64,000 nucleotides of DNA from an uncultured Roseibium sp. Lineage in GTDB: Bacteria > Pseudomonadota > Alphaproteobacteria > Rhizobiales > Stappiaceae. The notes under the pieces are model-generated. The model made no database searches, was not told the DNA's origin, and worked only from the letters and a program-made list of their open reading frames with translations. The translations under genes and the position numbers were made by a program. Below, piece by piece: positions 35,606-44,859 of the stretch (positions within the stretch are counted from its first letter, which is position 1; each line of letters opens with the position of its first letter). The DNA lies in NCBI RefSeq assembly GCF_947494555.1, contig NZ_CANLVF010000001.1, positions 124,001-188,000 on the forward strand, in the 5' to 3' direction.

Positions 35606-36205
35606 CTATTTGACCTTCTTGACGCCTTCCAGAATGAGAGTCGTGGCGACCTGTGCGTAGTCCTCGCGGGAGATTGGGCCGCCTTCCTTGAACCACATGT
35701 AGACCCAATTCATCATGCCGAACAAAGACATGGTCACAGGCATCAGCAGCGGCCGGTCCGGGTTGTCGAGTTCTGGGTGAATGTCTTTCAGCACATTTGA
35801 AAAATGCCGGACGATGCGGCGTTCAATGGCGATAATCTCGGACTTCTGTTCATCGGAAAGCGCGGGCGCGGCATTGAGCTGGACCTTGTGCTGATCGTCC
35901 GCACCGCGATAGCTATCGAGCACTGTCTCGACCAGCTTGCGAAGTCGTTTTTCCGGAGGGAGAGCCGGATCATCGGACTTTTCAAGTGCCTCGTCCAGAA
36001 TCGCCAGATGCGACTGGATGATCGCAAATATCAGTACGCCTTTGGACGGATAGTAGTGATAGAGTAACGACTTGGAGACACCCGCCTCCTGGGCGATTTG
36101 CGACATGGACGCCTTTTCCATGCCCTGGGTTGCAAAGACATTGGCTGCCGTCAGCAGGAGGCCGTGCTGCTTTTCCTCAAAATCACTGGCGCGTGTTCTC
36201 GCCAT
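35606..36205 (-). CDS. paaR: TetR-family regulator, PaaR-like
   Basis: 199 residues. HTH at about 10-55: ENAANVFATQG-type helix (LLTAANVFATQGMEKASMSQ) followed by IAQEAGVSKSLLYHYYPSK. The C-terminal domain is the ligand part. TetR regulators named PaaR control phenylacetate genes in several proteobacteria. Here the gene is beside paaK, and a GACC-N4-GGTC dyad in its own promoter matches those before the thiolase gene and between paaG and paaN. The symbol is inferred from context and not proven by sequence alone. Confidence 0.75.
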   Translation of the reverse strand: MARTRASDFEEKQHGLLLTAANVFATQGMEKASMSQIAQEAGVSKSLLYHYYPSKGVLIFAIIQSHLAILDEALEKSDDPALPPEKRLRKLVETVLDSYRGADDQHKVQLNAAPALSDEQKSEIIAIERRIVRHFSNVLKDIHPELDNPDRPLLMPVTMSLFGMMNWVYMWFKEGGPISREDYAQVATTLILEGVKKVK

Positions 36206-36270
36206 GCGTATGCAACTCCGTATTGCGGACGACTGGAGGATTGACGTTTCTAGCCCGATCGATTGCGATT

Positions 36271-36282
36271 GACCAGCTGGTC
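36271..36282. promoter_or_regulatory. Candidate PaaR operator 2 (autoregulatory)
   Basis: Perfect 12-base palindrome GACCAGCTGGTC, 65 bases before the tetR start codon. Confidence 0.5.
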
Positions 36283-36428
36283 TGACAATTACCGGTGGAT
36301 CTTTTGGGCCGGTATTTCGTCAGCAAATTCAATCCCGATCTTCTTCCAGCATCCTTACAGTTTGATTGATGTCCGTTAGGCCAAGGGCGGTGCGACCGGA
36401 ACCAACCTTGGCGTTTAATCATCCGGTT

Positions 36429-37739
36429 CTAGTCTTTCGGACGGTTGTCGACCACGCGCTGTGCCTTGCCCTGAGAGCGAGCAACACCCTCCGGTTCGTG
36501 AACGTTGACTTTTGCTGTTATCCCGATGGTCGATTTGATGTGATGGGCAAGTTCTCCTGCTGAGGCTTCGCGGGCATCACTGCTGCTGGCAGCGGGTGTT
36601 GCCTCGGCATGCACAATCATCGCATCCAGGCGTCCGCTGCGGACCAGTTCGATCTGGAAATGGGCGCTAAGCCCGTCGCATTTCAGGATCTGCTCTTCGA
36701 TCTGGGTTGGAAAGACATTGACGCCGCGCAAGATGATCATGTCATCACTGCGTCCGGTGATCTTTTCGATCCGCCGCATGGAACGCGCAGTGCCGGGAAG
36801 AATGCGGGTGAGATCACGCGTCCTGTAGCGAACCATCGGCAGACCTTCCTTGGTCAGCGTGGTGAACACAAGTTCCCCCATCTCGCCGTCCGGCAGGACA
36901 TCTTCGGTCACCGGATCGATGATTTCCGGATAGAAGTGATCCTCCCAGACATGGAGACCGTCTTTCGTCTCGACGCATTCCTGGGCGACGCCAGGGCCCA
37001 TGATTTCAGACAGTCCGTAGATATCCACCGCATGCATGTCGAAGGCCTCTTCGATCTCCTCGCGCATTGCGTTGGTCCAGGGTTCGGCGCCAAAAATCCC
37101 GACTTTCAGGGAGCTCTGACGCGGATCGAGCCCGCGGCGGCGATATTCGTCGAGGATCGACAGCATATAGGATGGCGTCACCATGATGATGTCGGGCCGG
37201 AAGTCCTCTATCAGGGTTACCTGGCGCTCCGTCATGCCTCCGGAAATCGGCACAACGGTGCATCCAAGCCGTTCGGCGCCGTAATGCGCACCAAGCCCGC
37301 CGGTAAAGAGGCCATAGCCATAGGCATTGTGCAGGATGTTGCCTTTTCGACCGCCGGCGGCCCGTATCGAGCGGGCAATCAGGTCCGACCAGTTGGAAAT
37401 GTCGTTGGATGTATAGCCGACAACGGTCGGCTTTCCGGTCGTTCCGGACGAGCCATGGATGCGGACGAGTTCTTCGCGCGGCGTCGCGAACATGCCGAAG
37501 GGATAAGTGTCGCGCAGATCCTGCTTCACCGTGAACGGGAATTTTGCAAGATCGGCGAGCGACTTGAAGTCGCCCGGATGCGCACCGTGTTGGTCAAACT
37601 GTTTTTTGAAAAACGGTGAATTCTCATAAGCGTGCGAAAGTGTCCAGGCGAGCCGTTGTTGCTGCAGTTCGGAAATCTCCTCCCGGCTTGCGGTTTCGAT
37701 CGGTTCGAGACTGTCACGGGCGGGTGTCAGGTCGATCAT
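36429..37739 (-). CDS. paaK: Phenylacetate-CoA ligase
   Basis: 436 residues, the usual length. AMP-forming ligase with the P-loop-like GSSGTTGKPTVVGYT, the YGLFTGGLGAHYGAERLG segment, the RDLTRILPG part and the C-terminal IILRGVNVFPTQIEEQIL. It activates phenylacetate with ATP and CoA, the first step of the pathway. Last gene of a minus-strand unit paaG-paaI-paaK. A 220-base gap separates it from the TetR gene. Confidence 0.95.
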   Translation of the reverse strand: MIDLTPARDSLEPIETASREEISELQQQRLAWTLSHAYENSPFFKKQFDQHGAHPGDFKSLADLAKFPFTVKQDLRDTYPFGMFATPREELVRIHGSSGTTGKPTVVGYTSNDISNWSDLIARSIRAAGGRKGNILHNAYGYGLFTGGLGAHYGAERLGCTVVPISGGMTERQVTLIEDFRPDIIMVTPSYMLSILDEYRRRGLDPRQSSLKVGIFGAEPWTNAMREEIEEAFDMHAVDIYGLSEIMGPGVAQECVETKDGLHVWEDHFYPEIIDPVTEDVLPDGEMGELVFTTLTKEGLPMVRYRTRDLTRILPGTARSMRRIEKITGRSDDMIILRGVNVFPTQIEEQILKCDGLSAHFQIELVRSGRLDAMIVHAEATPAASSSDAREASAGELAHHIKSTIGITAKVNVHEPEGVARSQGKAQRVVDNRPKD

Positions 37740-37777
37740 TGAGTGTCCTCCCAGTGCGCCGAACGCGCATATTGTGC

Positions 37778-38221
37778 TTATTCGGATAAAAACGTTCGAT
37801 TGATGGTACGCGAGTGTCCGCGGAACTCCGTAATCACGGTTCCGTCTTCCCGTGTCAGCGTTACGTCGTAAATGCCCGACCGGCCCTGTTTCGAAACCTC
37901 GCGGGCCTCTGCCGTCAAAATGTCACCCAGGCTTCCAGGCGCGACATAAGTGATTGTGCAGTGTTGCGCGACGGTTACCTGATTGTAGGTATTGCACGCA
38001 AAGGCAAAGGCGCTGTCGGCGAGGGTGAACAGATATCCGCCATGCATGTTGCCGTGGCCGTTGGTCATCTGCCTGGTGACCTTCATTCGAAGCGATGCCT
38101 TGCCCGGGGCGATACTGAGGACCTCCATGCCAAGCGCCTGGGAGGCGTCGTCCCCGTCCCACATGAGTTGTGCACAGGCTTCGGCAAGCTCCTGCGGGGT
38201 CATCTCGGAAACACTTTTCAT
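37778..38221 (-). CDS. paaI: Hydroxyphenylacetyl-CoA thioesterase
   Basis: 147 residues from ATG 38221, which follows the paaG stop by one base (TGATATG). The longer frame to 38329 lies inside paaG. Hotdog-fold thioesterase with the motif GHGNMHGGYLFTLADSAFAF and the end EFRGHSRTI. PaaI removes CoA from dead-end ring-hydroxylated or oxepin-derived thioesters and protects the CoA pool. Confidence 0.92.
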   Translation of the reverse strand: MKSVSEMTPQELAEACAQLMWDGDDASQALGMEVLSIAPGKASLRMKVTRQMTNGHGNMHGGYLFTLADSAFAFACNTYNQVTVAQHCTITYVAPGSLGDILTAEAREVSKQGRSGIYDVTLTREDGTVITEFRGHSRTINRTFLSE

Positions 38222-38222
38222 A

Positions 38223-39017
38223 TCATTTGCCCTTGAAGACAGCCGGCCGTTTTTCGAGGAACGCGGTAACGCCTTCCGCATAGTCGTCCGTGAAGCCCGC
38301 TTCCCGCTGGCAGTCCCGTTCCATATCAAGGTGAGCGTCCAGGTTCTGCGTCGGTGCAGCCTGGATCAACCGCTTCGTCAGCCCGAAGCCAACTGTCGGA
38401 CCTTTTGCCAGGCGGGTCGCAACGGCCGAGCTTTCCTCCAGCAGGACATCGTCCGCGACGGTCTTCCAGATCAGGCCCCACGCTTCAGCCTTTTCAGCCG
38501 GCAACGGCTCAGCCAGCAGCGCGAGTGCCTTGGCACGTGGTTCGCCGAGAATACGCGTCAGAGACCAGCTGCCCCCGGCATCGGGAATGAGACCGATTTT
38601 GGAAAAGGCCTGGATGAATTTCGCCGAACGGGACGCGAATACGATGTCGCAGGCAAAGGCGATGTTCGCGCCGGCGCCAGCGGCGACGCCGTTGACGGCG
38701 CAGACGATCGGCTTTTCCAGTTGGCGCATCAGGCGAAGTGTCGGATTGTAGAACGTGTCCAGCGTATGCCCGAGGTCGGGCTTTTCGTCGCTCTTGCGCG
38801 GATCGCGGTCACCCAGATCCTGCCCCGCGCAAAAGCCGCGACCGGCACCGGTCAAAAGAACCGCACGGACTGCGGCGTCTTCATGCGCACGTTCCATGGC
38901 AGCCCGCAGTGCGATATGCATATCTTCGTTGAAGGCATTCAGTTTGTCAGGCCGATTGAGCGTGAGGTTCAGCACCCCCTCTTCAAGACTCGTGATCACG
39001 GTTTGATTTTTCGTCAT
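38223..39017 (-). CDS. paaG: 1,2-epoxyphenylacetyl-CoA isomerase
   Basis: 264 residues from ATG 39017 (MTKNQTVITSL), which has GGGAG eight bases upstream; the frame to 39056 lacks a site. Crotonase fold: FCAGQDLGDRDP oxyanion hole, AVNGVAAGAGANIAFACDIV and GLIPDAGGSWSLTRILG. It turns the ring epoxide into the oxepin and moves double bonds later in the pathway. First gene of the unit paaG-paaI-paaK, divergent from paaN with a shared operator between them. Confidence 0.92.
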   Translation of the reverse strand: MTKNQTVITSLEEGVLNLTLNRPDKLNAFNEDMHIALRAAMERAHEDAAVRAVLLTGAGRGFCAGQDLGDRDPRKSDEKPDLGHTLDTFYNPTLRLMRQLEKPIVCAVNGVAAGAGANIAFACDIVFASRSAKFIQAFSKIGLIPDAGGSWSLTRILGEPRAKALALLAEPLPAEKAEAWGLIWKTVADDVLLEESSAVATRLAKGPTVGFGLTKRLIQAAPTQNLDAHLDMERDCQREAGFTDDYAEGVTAFLEKRPAVFKGK

Positions 39018-39071
39018 GCCTGTCTCCCTGACCCCGCTTTCGAGTTGGGCCGCCAAACAGTTCTTGCATAA

Positions 39072-39085
39072 ACCGTCCGGTCGGT
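39072..39085. promoter_or_regulatory. Candidate PaaR operator 3 (paaG/paaN)
   Basis: ACCGTCCGGTCGGT, a 14-base palindrome with one mismatch pair, in the 118-base gap between the divergent paaG and paaN genes. On the minus strand it contains TGACCGACCGGAC, matching the other two dyads (TGACC-N4-GG[T/A]C). Confidence 0.6.
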
Positions 39086-39135
39086 CAATTATAAGTGCTG
39101 CATCTAAATTTGTGAGTCCGTTCCCGGGAGGACAG

Positions 39136-40812
39136 ATGACGCAGCTCTTTGATCGAAATCGTGCCCTGCTGGACGGAGCACTGCAAGCGATGAAAACACG
39201 CGCCTTCTGGACACCGTTTCCCGAAGTACCATCTGGCAGGTTTTATGGCGAAACCGCACGTGAAGACGGCGAGACGGCATTCTCAGATCTCCTTGGCAAA
39301 TCATTCGAGCTGAACGGCCATCCCTGCGAATACCACGTCGGCAAGGAACAATCGCCCTGGGGCCTGGATCTTGCCCTGACTTACCCCTCGGCTTCGGCTG
39401 AAACACTCATTTCCGCATCGCAAAGTGCTTTTCAAGTTTGGTCGAAGAACAGCATTCATGCCCGGATGGGCGTTCTTCTGGAGGCGCTCGTCCGGCTCAA
39501 CAAGATGAGTTTTCTCATTGGCCACGCTACGGTTCATGCCACCGGGCAGGGTTTTGCGATGGCGTTCCAGGCTGGTGGACCCCATGCTCAGGATCGCGGC
39601 CTGGAAGCGGTTGCTGCGGCCTATGCGGAACTCACAGCGACAGCAGATCGTGCAATCTGGGAAAAGCCGCAAGGCCGGAGAGAGCCCATTGTTCTTGAAA
39701 AGGAGTGGACGATTGTTCCACGCGGTATCGCGTTGACAATCGGGTGCAACACATTCCCCTGTTGGAACGCTTATCCCGGCCTTTTCGCCAGCCTCGCGAC
39801 GGGAAACACCGTCATCGTGAAGCCGCATCCGATGGCAATTCTTCCACTTGCCATAACCGTCGGGGTCTTGCGGCAGGTGCTGGAAGAGGAAGGCCTGCCG
39901 GCAGATTCTGTTCTGCTCGCCGCGGATGAACCGGAAGCGCAAGCAACACAAGAGCTGGTTCAGGCTCCGGAAACCAAACTCATTGACTACACGGGGTCAT
40001 CCATTTTCGGAAACTGGGTCCGTTCCCATTCCGGCGATGCGCTGGTTTTTGCCGAAGAAACGGGCGTCAATTCAGTGGTGATTACAGGTACGGACGACTT
40101 CCGCGGCATGTGCGCCAACCTTGCGTTTTCACTGGCGCTTTACTCCGGGCAGATGTGTACATCGCCCCAGAACATTTATGTGCCGGAAGGCGGTGTGAAG
40201 ACCAACGAAGGCGCAAAGTCTTTCGATGAGGTGTTTGCCGGCATAGCGGGTGCGATTGACCAGCTGCTTGCCGATCCAAAGCAGGCATCCGGCATATGCG
40301 GGACCATCGTTAACCCGGTAACGATAGATCGGCTCAAGAACGCGTGTTCGGCAGGCAGGATCCTGCGTAAAAGCGGGCAAACCGGTGTGGGGCGCTCAGC
40401 GACACCGTTGATTGTCGCCGTCGGTGAGGATGACAGCCTGCATAAAGACGAATGCTTCGGGCCGGTCGTGTTCGCCATCGCAACGAAATCTGCCGAGGAG
40501 GCAATTGACCATGCGGCCAATCTTGCGATGAAGAAAGGCGCCATCACCGCTGCGCTCTACGCAACGGACAATGGACTGATCGACACAGCCGCGAAGGCCT
40601 TTTGCCTTGCCGGGGCCAATTTGTCGGTCAACCTCACAGGCAATATTTATGTCAATCAATCGGCTGCCTTTTCGGACTTTCACGTGACCGGCGCAAATCC
40701 TGCCGGAAACGCCAGCCTGACCGATACCGCATTTGTTGCACAACGCTTCCGGCGTGTGATGGTCCGCTGGCCGAAGGGCAAAGTCACCCGGCCCGCCTCC
40801 GCGCTGAGTTGA
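39136..40812 (+). CDS. paaN: PaaN-type aldehyde dehydrogenase
   Basis: 558 residues from ATG 39136, with GGGAGGA upstream; the frame to 39016 lies across the operator and is rejected. Long aldehyde dehydrogenase of the PaaN type (separate from PaaZ): VPRGIALTIGCNTFPCWNAY, YTGSSIFGNWV, Glu in AEETGVNSVVI and catalytic Cys341 in GQMCTSPQN. No hydratase domain. In this setting it could oxidise a pathway aldehyde, or phenylacetaldehyde made by the neighbouring amine oxidase (inference). It is transcribed from the shared paaG/paaN promoter. Confidence 0.88.
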   Translation: MTQLFDRNRALLDGALQAMKTRAFWTPFPEVPSGRFYGETAREDGETAFSDLLGKSFELNGHPCEYHVGKEQSPWGLDLALTYPSASAETLISASQSAFQVWSKNSIHARMGVLLEALVRLNKMSFLIGHATVHATGQGFAMAFQAGGPHAQDRGLEAVAAAYAELTATADRAIWEKPQGRREPIVLEKEWTIVPRGIALTIGCNTFPCWNAYPGLFASLATGNTVIVKPHPMAILPLAITVGVLRQVLEEEGLPADSVLLAADEPEAQATQELVQAPETKLIDYTGSSIFGNWVRSHSGDALVFAEETGVNSVVITGTDDFRGMCANLAFSLALYSGQMCTSPQNIYVPEGGVKTNEGAKSFDEVFAGIAGAIDQLLADPKQASGICGTIVNPVTIDRLKNACSAGRILRKSGQTGVGRSATPLIVAVGEDDSLHKDECFGPVVFAIATKSAEEAIDHAANLAMKKGAITAALYATDNGLIDTAAKAFCLAGANLSVNLTGNIYVNQSAAFSDFHVTGANPAGNASLTDTAFVAQRFRRVMVRWPKGKVTRPASALS

Positions 40813-40954
40813 GACGGCAAAGCCATGCGGACCAGCAACAGAGAAATGGGTTCAGTGCCCCGGCTGAGAACCGCAGGTCGCAGTGTTTCGGGGATTAGGC
40901 ACTGTTGCTCGATGTCCTGCTGAGCGATGTCTTACTTTACCGCGAGGCGATGGT

Positions 40955-41974
40955 ATGTCTAATCTTTGCGGGATCAGTCCTTGCAGCAAGGCGGTGGGTC
41001 GTATGGGACCTGACAACGTTAAACTTGCGAATTCACCCCTGGTGCGTGTGCGTACTCGCTTGCAGTCCGTTGACGAGATGACGTGCACCATCCGCAATGT
41101 CTGTGGCCATTTCGAGTTGGAACCCGCTGAGCATTCGTGCGGGCGCATCAATGGCGACGTGTCGACAATCAGCGTCTCGCGGTTCGAAACGGCCATCGTT
41201 TCCCTGAACGCCAAGCGGGTCTTGCGGGACAAGCGCATGATCAAGCGGGATCCGGGTGAAAATCTCTTCCTGCTGATCCAGGACAAGGGCAACTGCTGGA
41301 TCCACCAGAACGAGACGTCGGTTCAGCTGACACCTGGTGATATGTATCTGGTCGACAGCGCACACAGTTCGGAATTCGTCTATAACGGCGTGGATGCGCG
41401 GCAAGTGTCTATCCATCTGCCACGCGCGGAAATGATGCACAGGTTTGGCAAGATCTGCACAGGCGGCATTGCGATTGATCGTACGGACCCGCTGTTTGTG
41501 GCCATGCGGGCCGTGCTGACTAAGATCTTTTCCGACGATATCAGTGTTGCGCCCCATCACGGTGAAGCCTTTCTCAGCATCCTGGGAGCGTATTTTAGGA
41601 GCGTCGAGCACCAGGACGCGCTCAAGGACCGGACTTCCAGCGGTGTCCTTTCACGCGCGCTATGCCTGATCGACCGCCACGCTATGGATGCCGATTTCGG
41701 CCCGCAGAGGCTGGCCGAATTGCTGCAGGTTTCGCCCCGCACGCTGCAAAGACAATTCGGTCCTCTCGGCGAAACGGTCGGGAAACGTCTTCTGGCCGTT
41801 CGCCTTGAAACCGCGCGTGCGCGCCTCAATGCAGGGGATGACGGGGCTGGGCGCAACACGATTGCGGCGGTCGCCTATGAAAGCGGCTTCAACGATCTGT
41901 CCTATTTCTACCGCTCATTTCGCGAACGATTTGGCGTGCCGCCAGGCGATGTGCGGAAGAAAGTGTCGCTCTGA
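40955..41974 (+). CDS. AraC-family regulator, FeaR-like
   Basis: 339 residues from ATG 40955; an inner ATG at 41003 is also possible. The N-terminal half fits the AraC-binding-like domain of FeaR-type regulators (HFELEPAEHSCGRINGD, LLIQDKGNCWIHQNETSVQL). The C-terminal half is the AraC DNA-binding domain with FGPQRLAELLQVSPRTLQRQ and VAYESGFNDLSYFYRSFRER. FeaR activates the amine oxidase and phenylacetaldehyde dehydrogenase genes in E. coli. The copper amine oxidase gene follows 185 bases downstream, which supports the same role here. Confidence 0.82.
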   Translation: MSNLCGISPCSKAVGRMGPDNVKLANSPLVRVRTRLQSVDEMTCTIRNVCGHFELEPAEHSCGRINGDVSTISVSRFETAIVSLNAKRVLRDKRMIKRDPGENLFLLIQDKGNCWIHQNETSVQLTPGDMYLVDSAHSSEFVYNGVDARQVSIHLPRAEMMHRFGKICTGGIAIDRTDPLFVAMRAVLTKIFSDDISVAPHHGEAFLSILGAYFRSVEHQDALKDRTSSGVLSRALCLIDRHAMDADFGPQRLAELLQVSPRTLQRQFGPLGETVGKRLLAVRLETARARLNAGDDGAGRNTIAAVAYESGFNDLSYFYRSFRERFGVPPGDVRKKVSL

Positions 41975-42159
41975 ACCAAAGCCTATGGCGTCCTCGCCCA
42001 AGATTACCTGTGCTCCTCAGGTATCGTTTGGTGTGAGGGAACCGGTCCGCTTGACCGCCAGCAGTAACACGAACACGGAGGACGGTTTGTGGCTCGGCGA
42101 ATCTAGAGCGTTTTGCGATCCGGGTTCGGGCTCAAGAAAAGAGAAACCGGAGAGGGTTC

Positions 42160-44136
42160 ATGAAATTCACCAAGATCCTGGCTTCAACCGCGCTCATGAC
42201 CGGCATTGCCGCGACGGCGCTGGCGCATCCACTGGACGGTTTGACGTCCGAGGAATTCCAGAAAATCAACCAGATCATGAAAGAAAGCGGTACAGCGACG
42301 GAAGACACGCTCTATCCGCTGATAGAGTTGAAGGAACCGCCCAAGGCCGATGTTCTGGCCTGGCAAGAGGGCGACGCGCTCGACCGCAAGGCAATGGTTC
42401 AGTACACGACAGCGGACGGGTTCAGCGAAGCTGTGGTGAACCTTACGCAAGGGACAGTGGAAAGCAGTTCTGCCATTCCCGATTCCGGTCAACCGATGAT
42501 CCTGTTTGCAGAGTTCATGACAGCGCTGGAAGGCGGTCTGACCCATCCTGACATGATCGCAGGCCTGGAAGCGCGCGGTTTGAAGCCTGAAGACGCCTTT
42601 TGTCTGCCGCTCACGGCCGGAAACTTCTTCACGCCGGAATTCGAAGGCTCCCGGCTGATGAAAATCCCCTGCTACCAGAACCCGACCGGGTCGAACTTCT
42701 ATGCCAAGCCGATTGAAGGTCTCTTCTCTCTGTTTGATGTCGGCAAGAAGGAAGTCATTGAGGTCATCGATACCGGTGTCGTGCCGATACCCCAGGATCC
42801 CTGGGGGTATACCGAAGAGGAGATCGCCGAACGGGCGCCGCTGCGGCCCGAAACGAACCGGGTTCTCCTGAAACAGGAGGGTGAACCCAACTACAAGATC
42901 GACGGCAGCCATGTGGAATGGGACATCTGGCGCTTCAACTACCGGATCGACAAGCGTCCCGGGCTTGTCATTTCAAACCTCGACGCCAACGACCAGGGCA
43001 CCTGGCGGTCCGTCATCTATCAGATGCACCTCTCGGAGGTCTTCGTTCCATACATGGATCCGACGGAAGGCTGGTACTGGCGGACATATATGGACAGCGG
43101 CGAGTACGGTTTCGGTCTCTTTCTGACACCGCTCAGGGCCGGTATCGATTGTCCGGACTACGCGACCTTCCTGCCGGCGCTGATTACGGATGACAGTGGA
43201 AGCCCGTTGGAGATCCCGGATGCGATCTGCATATTTGAGCGTAATATTGGCGACCCGGCATGGCGTCACTTCGAGATATTCGCGCAAGGGCCGGACCAGT
43301 TCACGCCGGCGGAAGGGCGCCCGGAAACGGAACTTGTCGTTCGCACCGCGTCCGAGGTCGGCAACTACGATTACCTGATCGATTACCGGCTGAAGCAGGA
43401 CGGACAGATTTTCATCAAGATCGGAGCGACCGGACTGGATGCTGTCAAAGGTGTTGCGTCCACGTCGATGAATGATGCAACGGCAGCTGAAGACACAAAA
43501 TACGGCACTTTGATTGCGCCAAATCTCGTTGCCGCCAACCACGATCACTACTTCAACTTCCGGATCGATTTCGACATCGACCAGCCTGTCAACCACATGG
43601 GAACGATGGAAATCGTTGCGGCGGAAGTCGATCCCGAGCATCCGCGCAAGTCGATGTGGACCTGGAAACACGAAATGCCCGACAGCGAGCTCGATGCGCG
43701 GTATCGCTTCAGTGCTTCAAAACCGAAACACGTCCATATTTCGAACCCGGCGCGTGAAGGATATCTCGGACAGACGCCGGGATGGATGATCCACCACGGA
43801 TCCGTTGCCTATGGGCCCTTCGATTTCGAAAACGACCCACCGTTCAAGCGCAATGCCTACATTGAATATTCCTCCTGGACGACCGTTCATGATCCAGAGC
43901 AGCGTTATGCAGGCGGCAAATACGCGATGCAGAGTGATGGGACGGACACGCTGGCCGAATGGGTGAAGGAAGACAAGCCGCTCATGGGTCAGGATGTGGT
44001 GTCCTGGTTCACCGCAGGGTTCCATCACATTCCACGCATGGAGGACTGGCCGGTGATGTCGACCGAATGGAAGACGGTTCACATCATGCCGTTCAACTTC
44101 TTCGCCCATAACCCGGCCATGACGCTTCGGAAGTAA
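42160..44136 (+). CDS. tynA: Periplasmic copper amine oxidase (tyramine/phenylethylamine type)
   Basis: 658 residues. Signal peptide at 1-22 (TALMTGIAATALA). All key residues of quinone copper amine oxidases are seen: Tyr403 in VGNYDYL, the precursor of the topaquinone cofactor; catalytic-base Asp312 in YMDSGEYGFG; copper ligands His461 and His463 in NHDHYFNF and a third His at 622-623 in GFHHIPRMED. It oxidises primary amines such as phenylethylamine to the aldehyde with release of ammonia and hydrogen peroxide. Between FeaR-like and TetR genes; exact substrate range is inferred. Confidence 0.9.
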   Translation: MKFTKILASTALMTGIAATALAHPLDGLTSEEFQKINQIMKESGTATEDTLYPLIELKEPPKADVLAWQEGDALDRKAMVQYTTADGFSEAVVNLTQGTVESSSAIPDSGQPMILFAEFMTALEGGLTHPDMIAGLEARGLKPEDAFCLPLTAGNFFTPEFEGSRLMKIPCYQNPTGSNFYAKPIEGLFSLFDVGKKEVIEVIDTGVVPIPQDPWGYTEEEIAERAPLRPETNRVLLKQEGEPNYKIDGSHVEWDIWRFNYRIDKRPGLVISNLDANDQGTWRSVIYQMHLSEVFVPYMDPTEGWYWRTYMDSGEYGFGLFLTPLRAGIDCPDYATFLPALITDDSGSPLEIPDAICIFERNIGDPAWRHFEIFAQGPDQFTPAEGRPETELVVRTASEVGNYDYLIDYRLKQDGQIFIKIGATGLDAVKGVASTSMNDATAAEDTKYGTLIAPNLVAANHDHYFNFRIDFDIDQPVNHMGTMEIVAAEVDPEHPRKSMWTWKHEMPDSELDARYRFSASKPKHVHISNPAREGYLGQTPGWMIHHGSVAYGPFDFENDPPFKRNAYIEYSSWTTVHDPEQRYAGGKYAMQSDGTDTLAEWVKEDKPLMGQDVVSWFTAGFHHIPRMEDWPVMSTEWKTVHIMPFNFFAHNPAMTLRK

Positions 44137-44204
44137 GATGAATGGCCGGGGCGTGGAGGTACGGCCCGGTCAAAGCACTCCGGTACGATTGAGGACCCGT
44201 TAAT

Positions 44205-44789
44205 CTAAATGCGCGAAACCAGCGTCGACAGGAAAACGCCGCTGGTTTCGTCAAGTTTCTCCTTCCCCCATATGGCGGAGAGAGTCGGTTCGGAAATCGA
44301 AAAATAACTGATCGCGCCGATCAGCTGGTACATCGCGGCCGTCCTCTCAGCCTCCGTCCGGTATCGCCATTTGGGCAAGTCTTGCAGCAAAGAGGTGCTC
44401 TCGGTCAGAAAGTGTTTCAGGTACCACTTTCTGCTGGCTTCGACGCGCTCCAAGTTGTCCAGCAACTCCCGTGTGATCAGCCGCCCGTCATACGGAGCTT
44501 CGCGGGTATGTTCCAGGAGGTGGGCGAGAAAGGTTTTCAGCTTTTTCTCCGCGCTAAGATCCTGCTGAATGACATTATTGACCAAGGCGTCAAACCTGGC
44601 TGCAACCTCTTCCAGCACCGCGCCGTACAGCGCTTCCTTTGTTTTAAAATGATAGAGGATCGACTGTTTCGTCAGCCCCAGTTCACCCGACACATCTGCC
44701 AGCGATGTTCCGTAAAATCCGCGCTCGGAAAACAGTCGCAACGCCGTTTCGATGAATTTCCGCTTCGGTGAATCGATTCGTCCGGTCAT
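44205..44789 (-). CDS. TetR-family regulator divergent from Rieske oxygenase
   Basis: 194 residues. HTH region FIETALRLFSERGFYGTSLA, then VSGELGLTKQSILYHFKTKE. The C-terminal domain is typical (AERTAAMYQLIGAISYFSIS). It faces the Rieske oxygenase gene across a 70-base gap filled with inverted repeats, so it probably represses both its own gene and the oxygenase. Confidence 0.87.
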   Translation of the reverse strand: MTGRIDSPKRKFIETALRLFSERGFYGTSLADVSGELGLTKQSILYHFKTKEALYGAVLEEVAARFDALVNNVIQQDLSAEKKLKTFLAHLLEHTREAPYDGRLITRELLDNLERVEASRKWYLKHFLTESTSLLQDLPKWRYRTEAERTAAMYQLIGAISYFSISEPTLSAIWGKEKLDETSGVFLSTLVSRI

Positions 44790-44818
44790 GCGATCAGTCT
44801 AACACCTGATTGAAGACT

Positions 44819-44857
44819 TACCATTCGTCAAGTAAAACTTACCGAATGGTAGGTAAG
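44819..44857. promoter_or_regulatory. Overlapping dyads, TetR operator candidate
   Basis: TACCATTCG at 44819-44827 pairs with CGAATGGTA at 44843-44851. A second dyad, CTTACC-N8-GGTAAG, spans 44838-44857, just before the oxygenase start. Confidence 0.65.
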
Positions 44858-44859
44858 AG

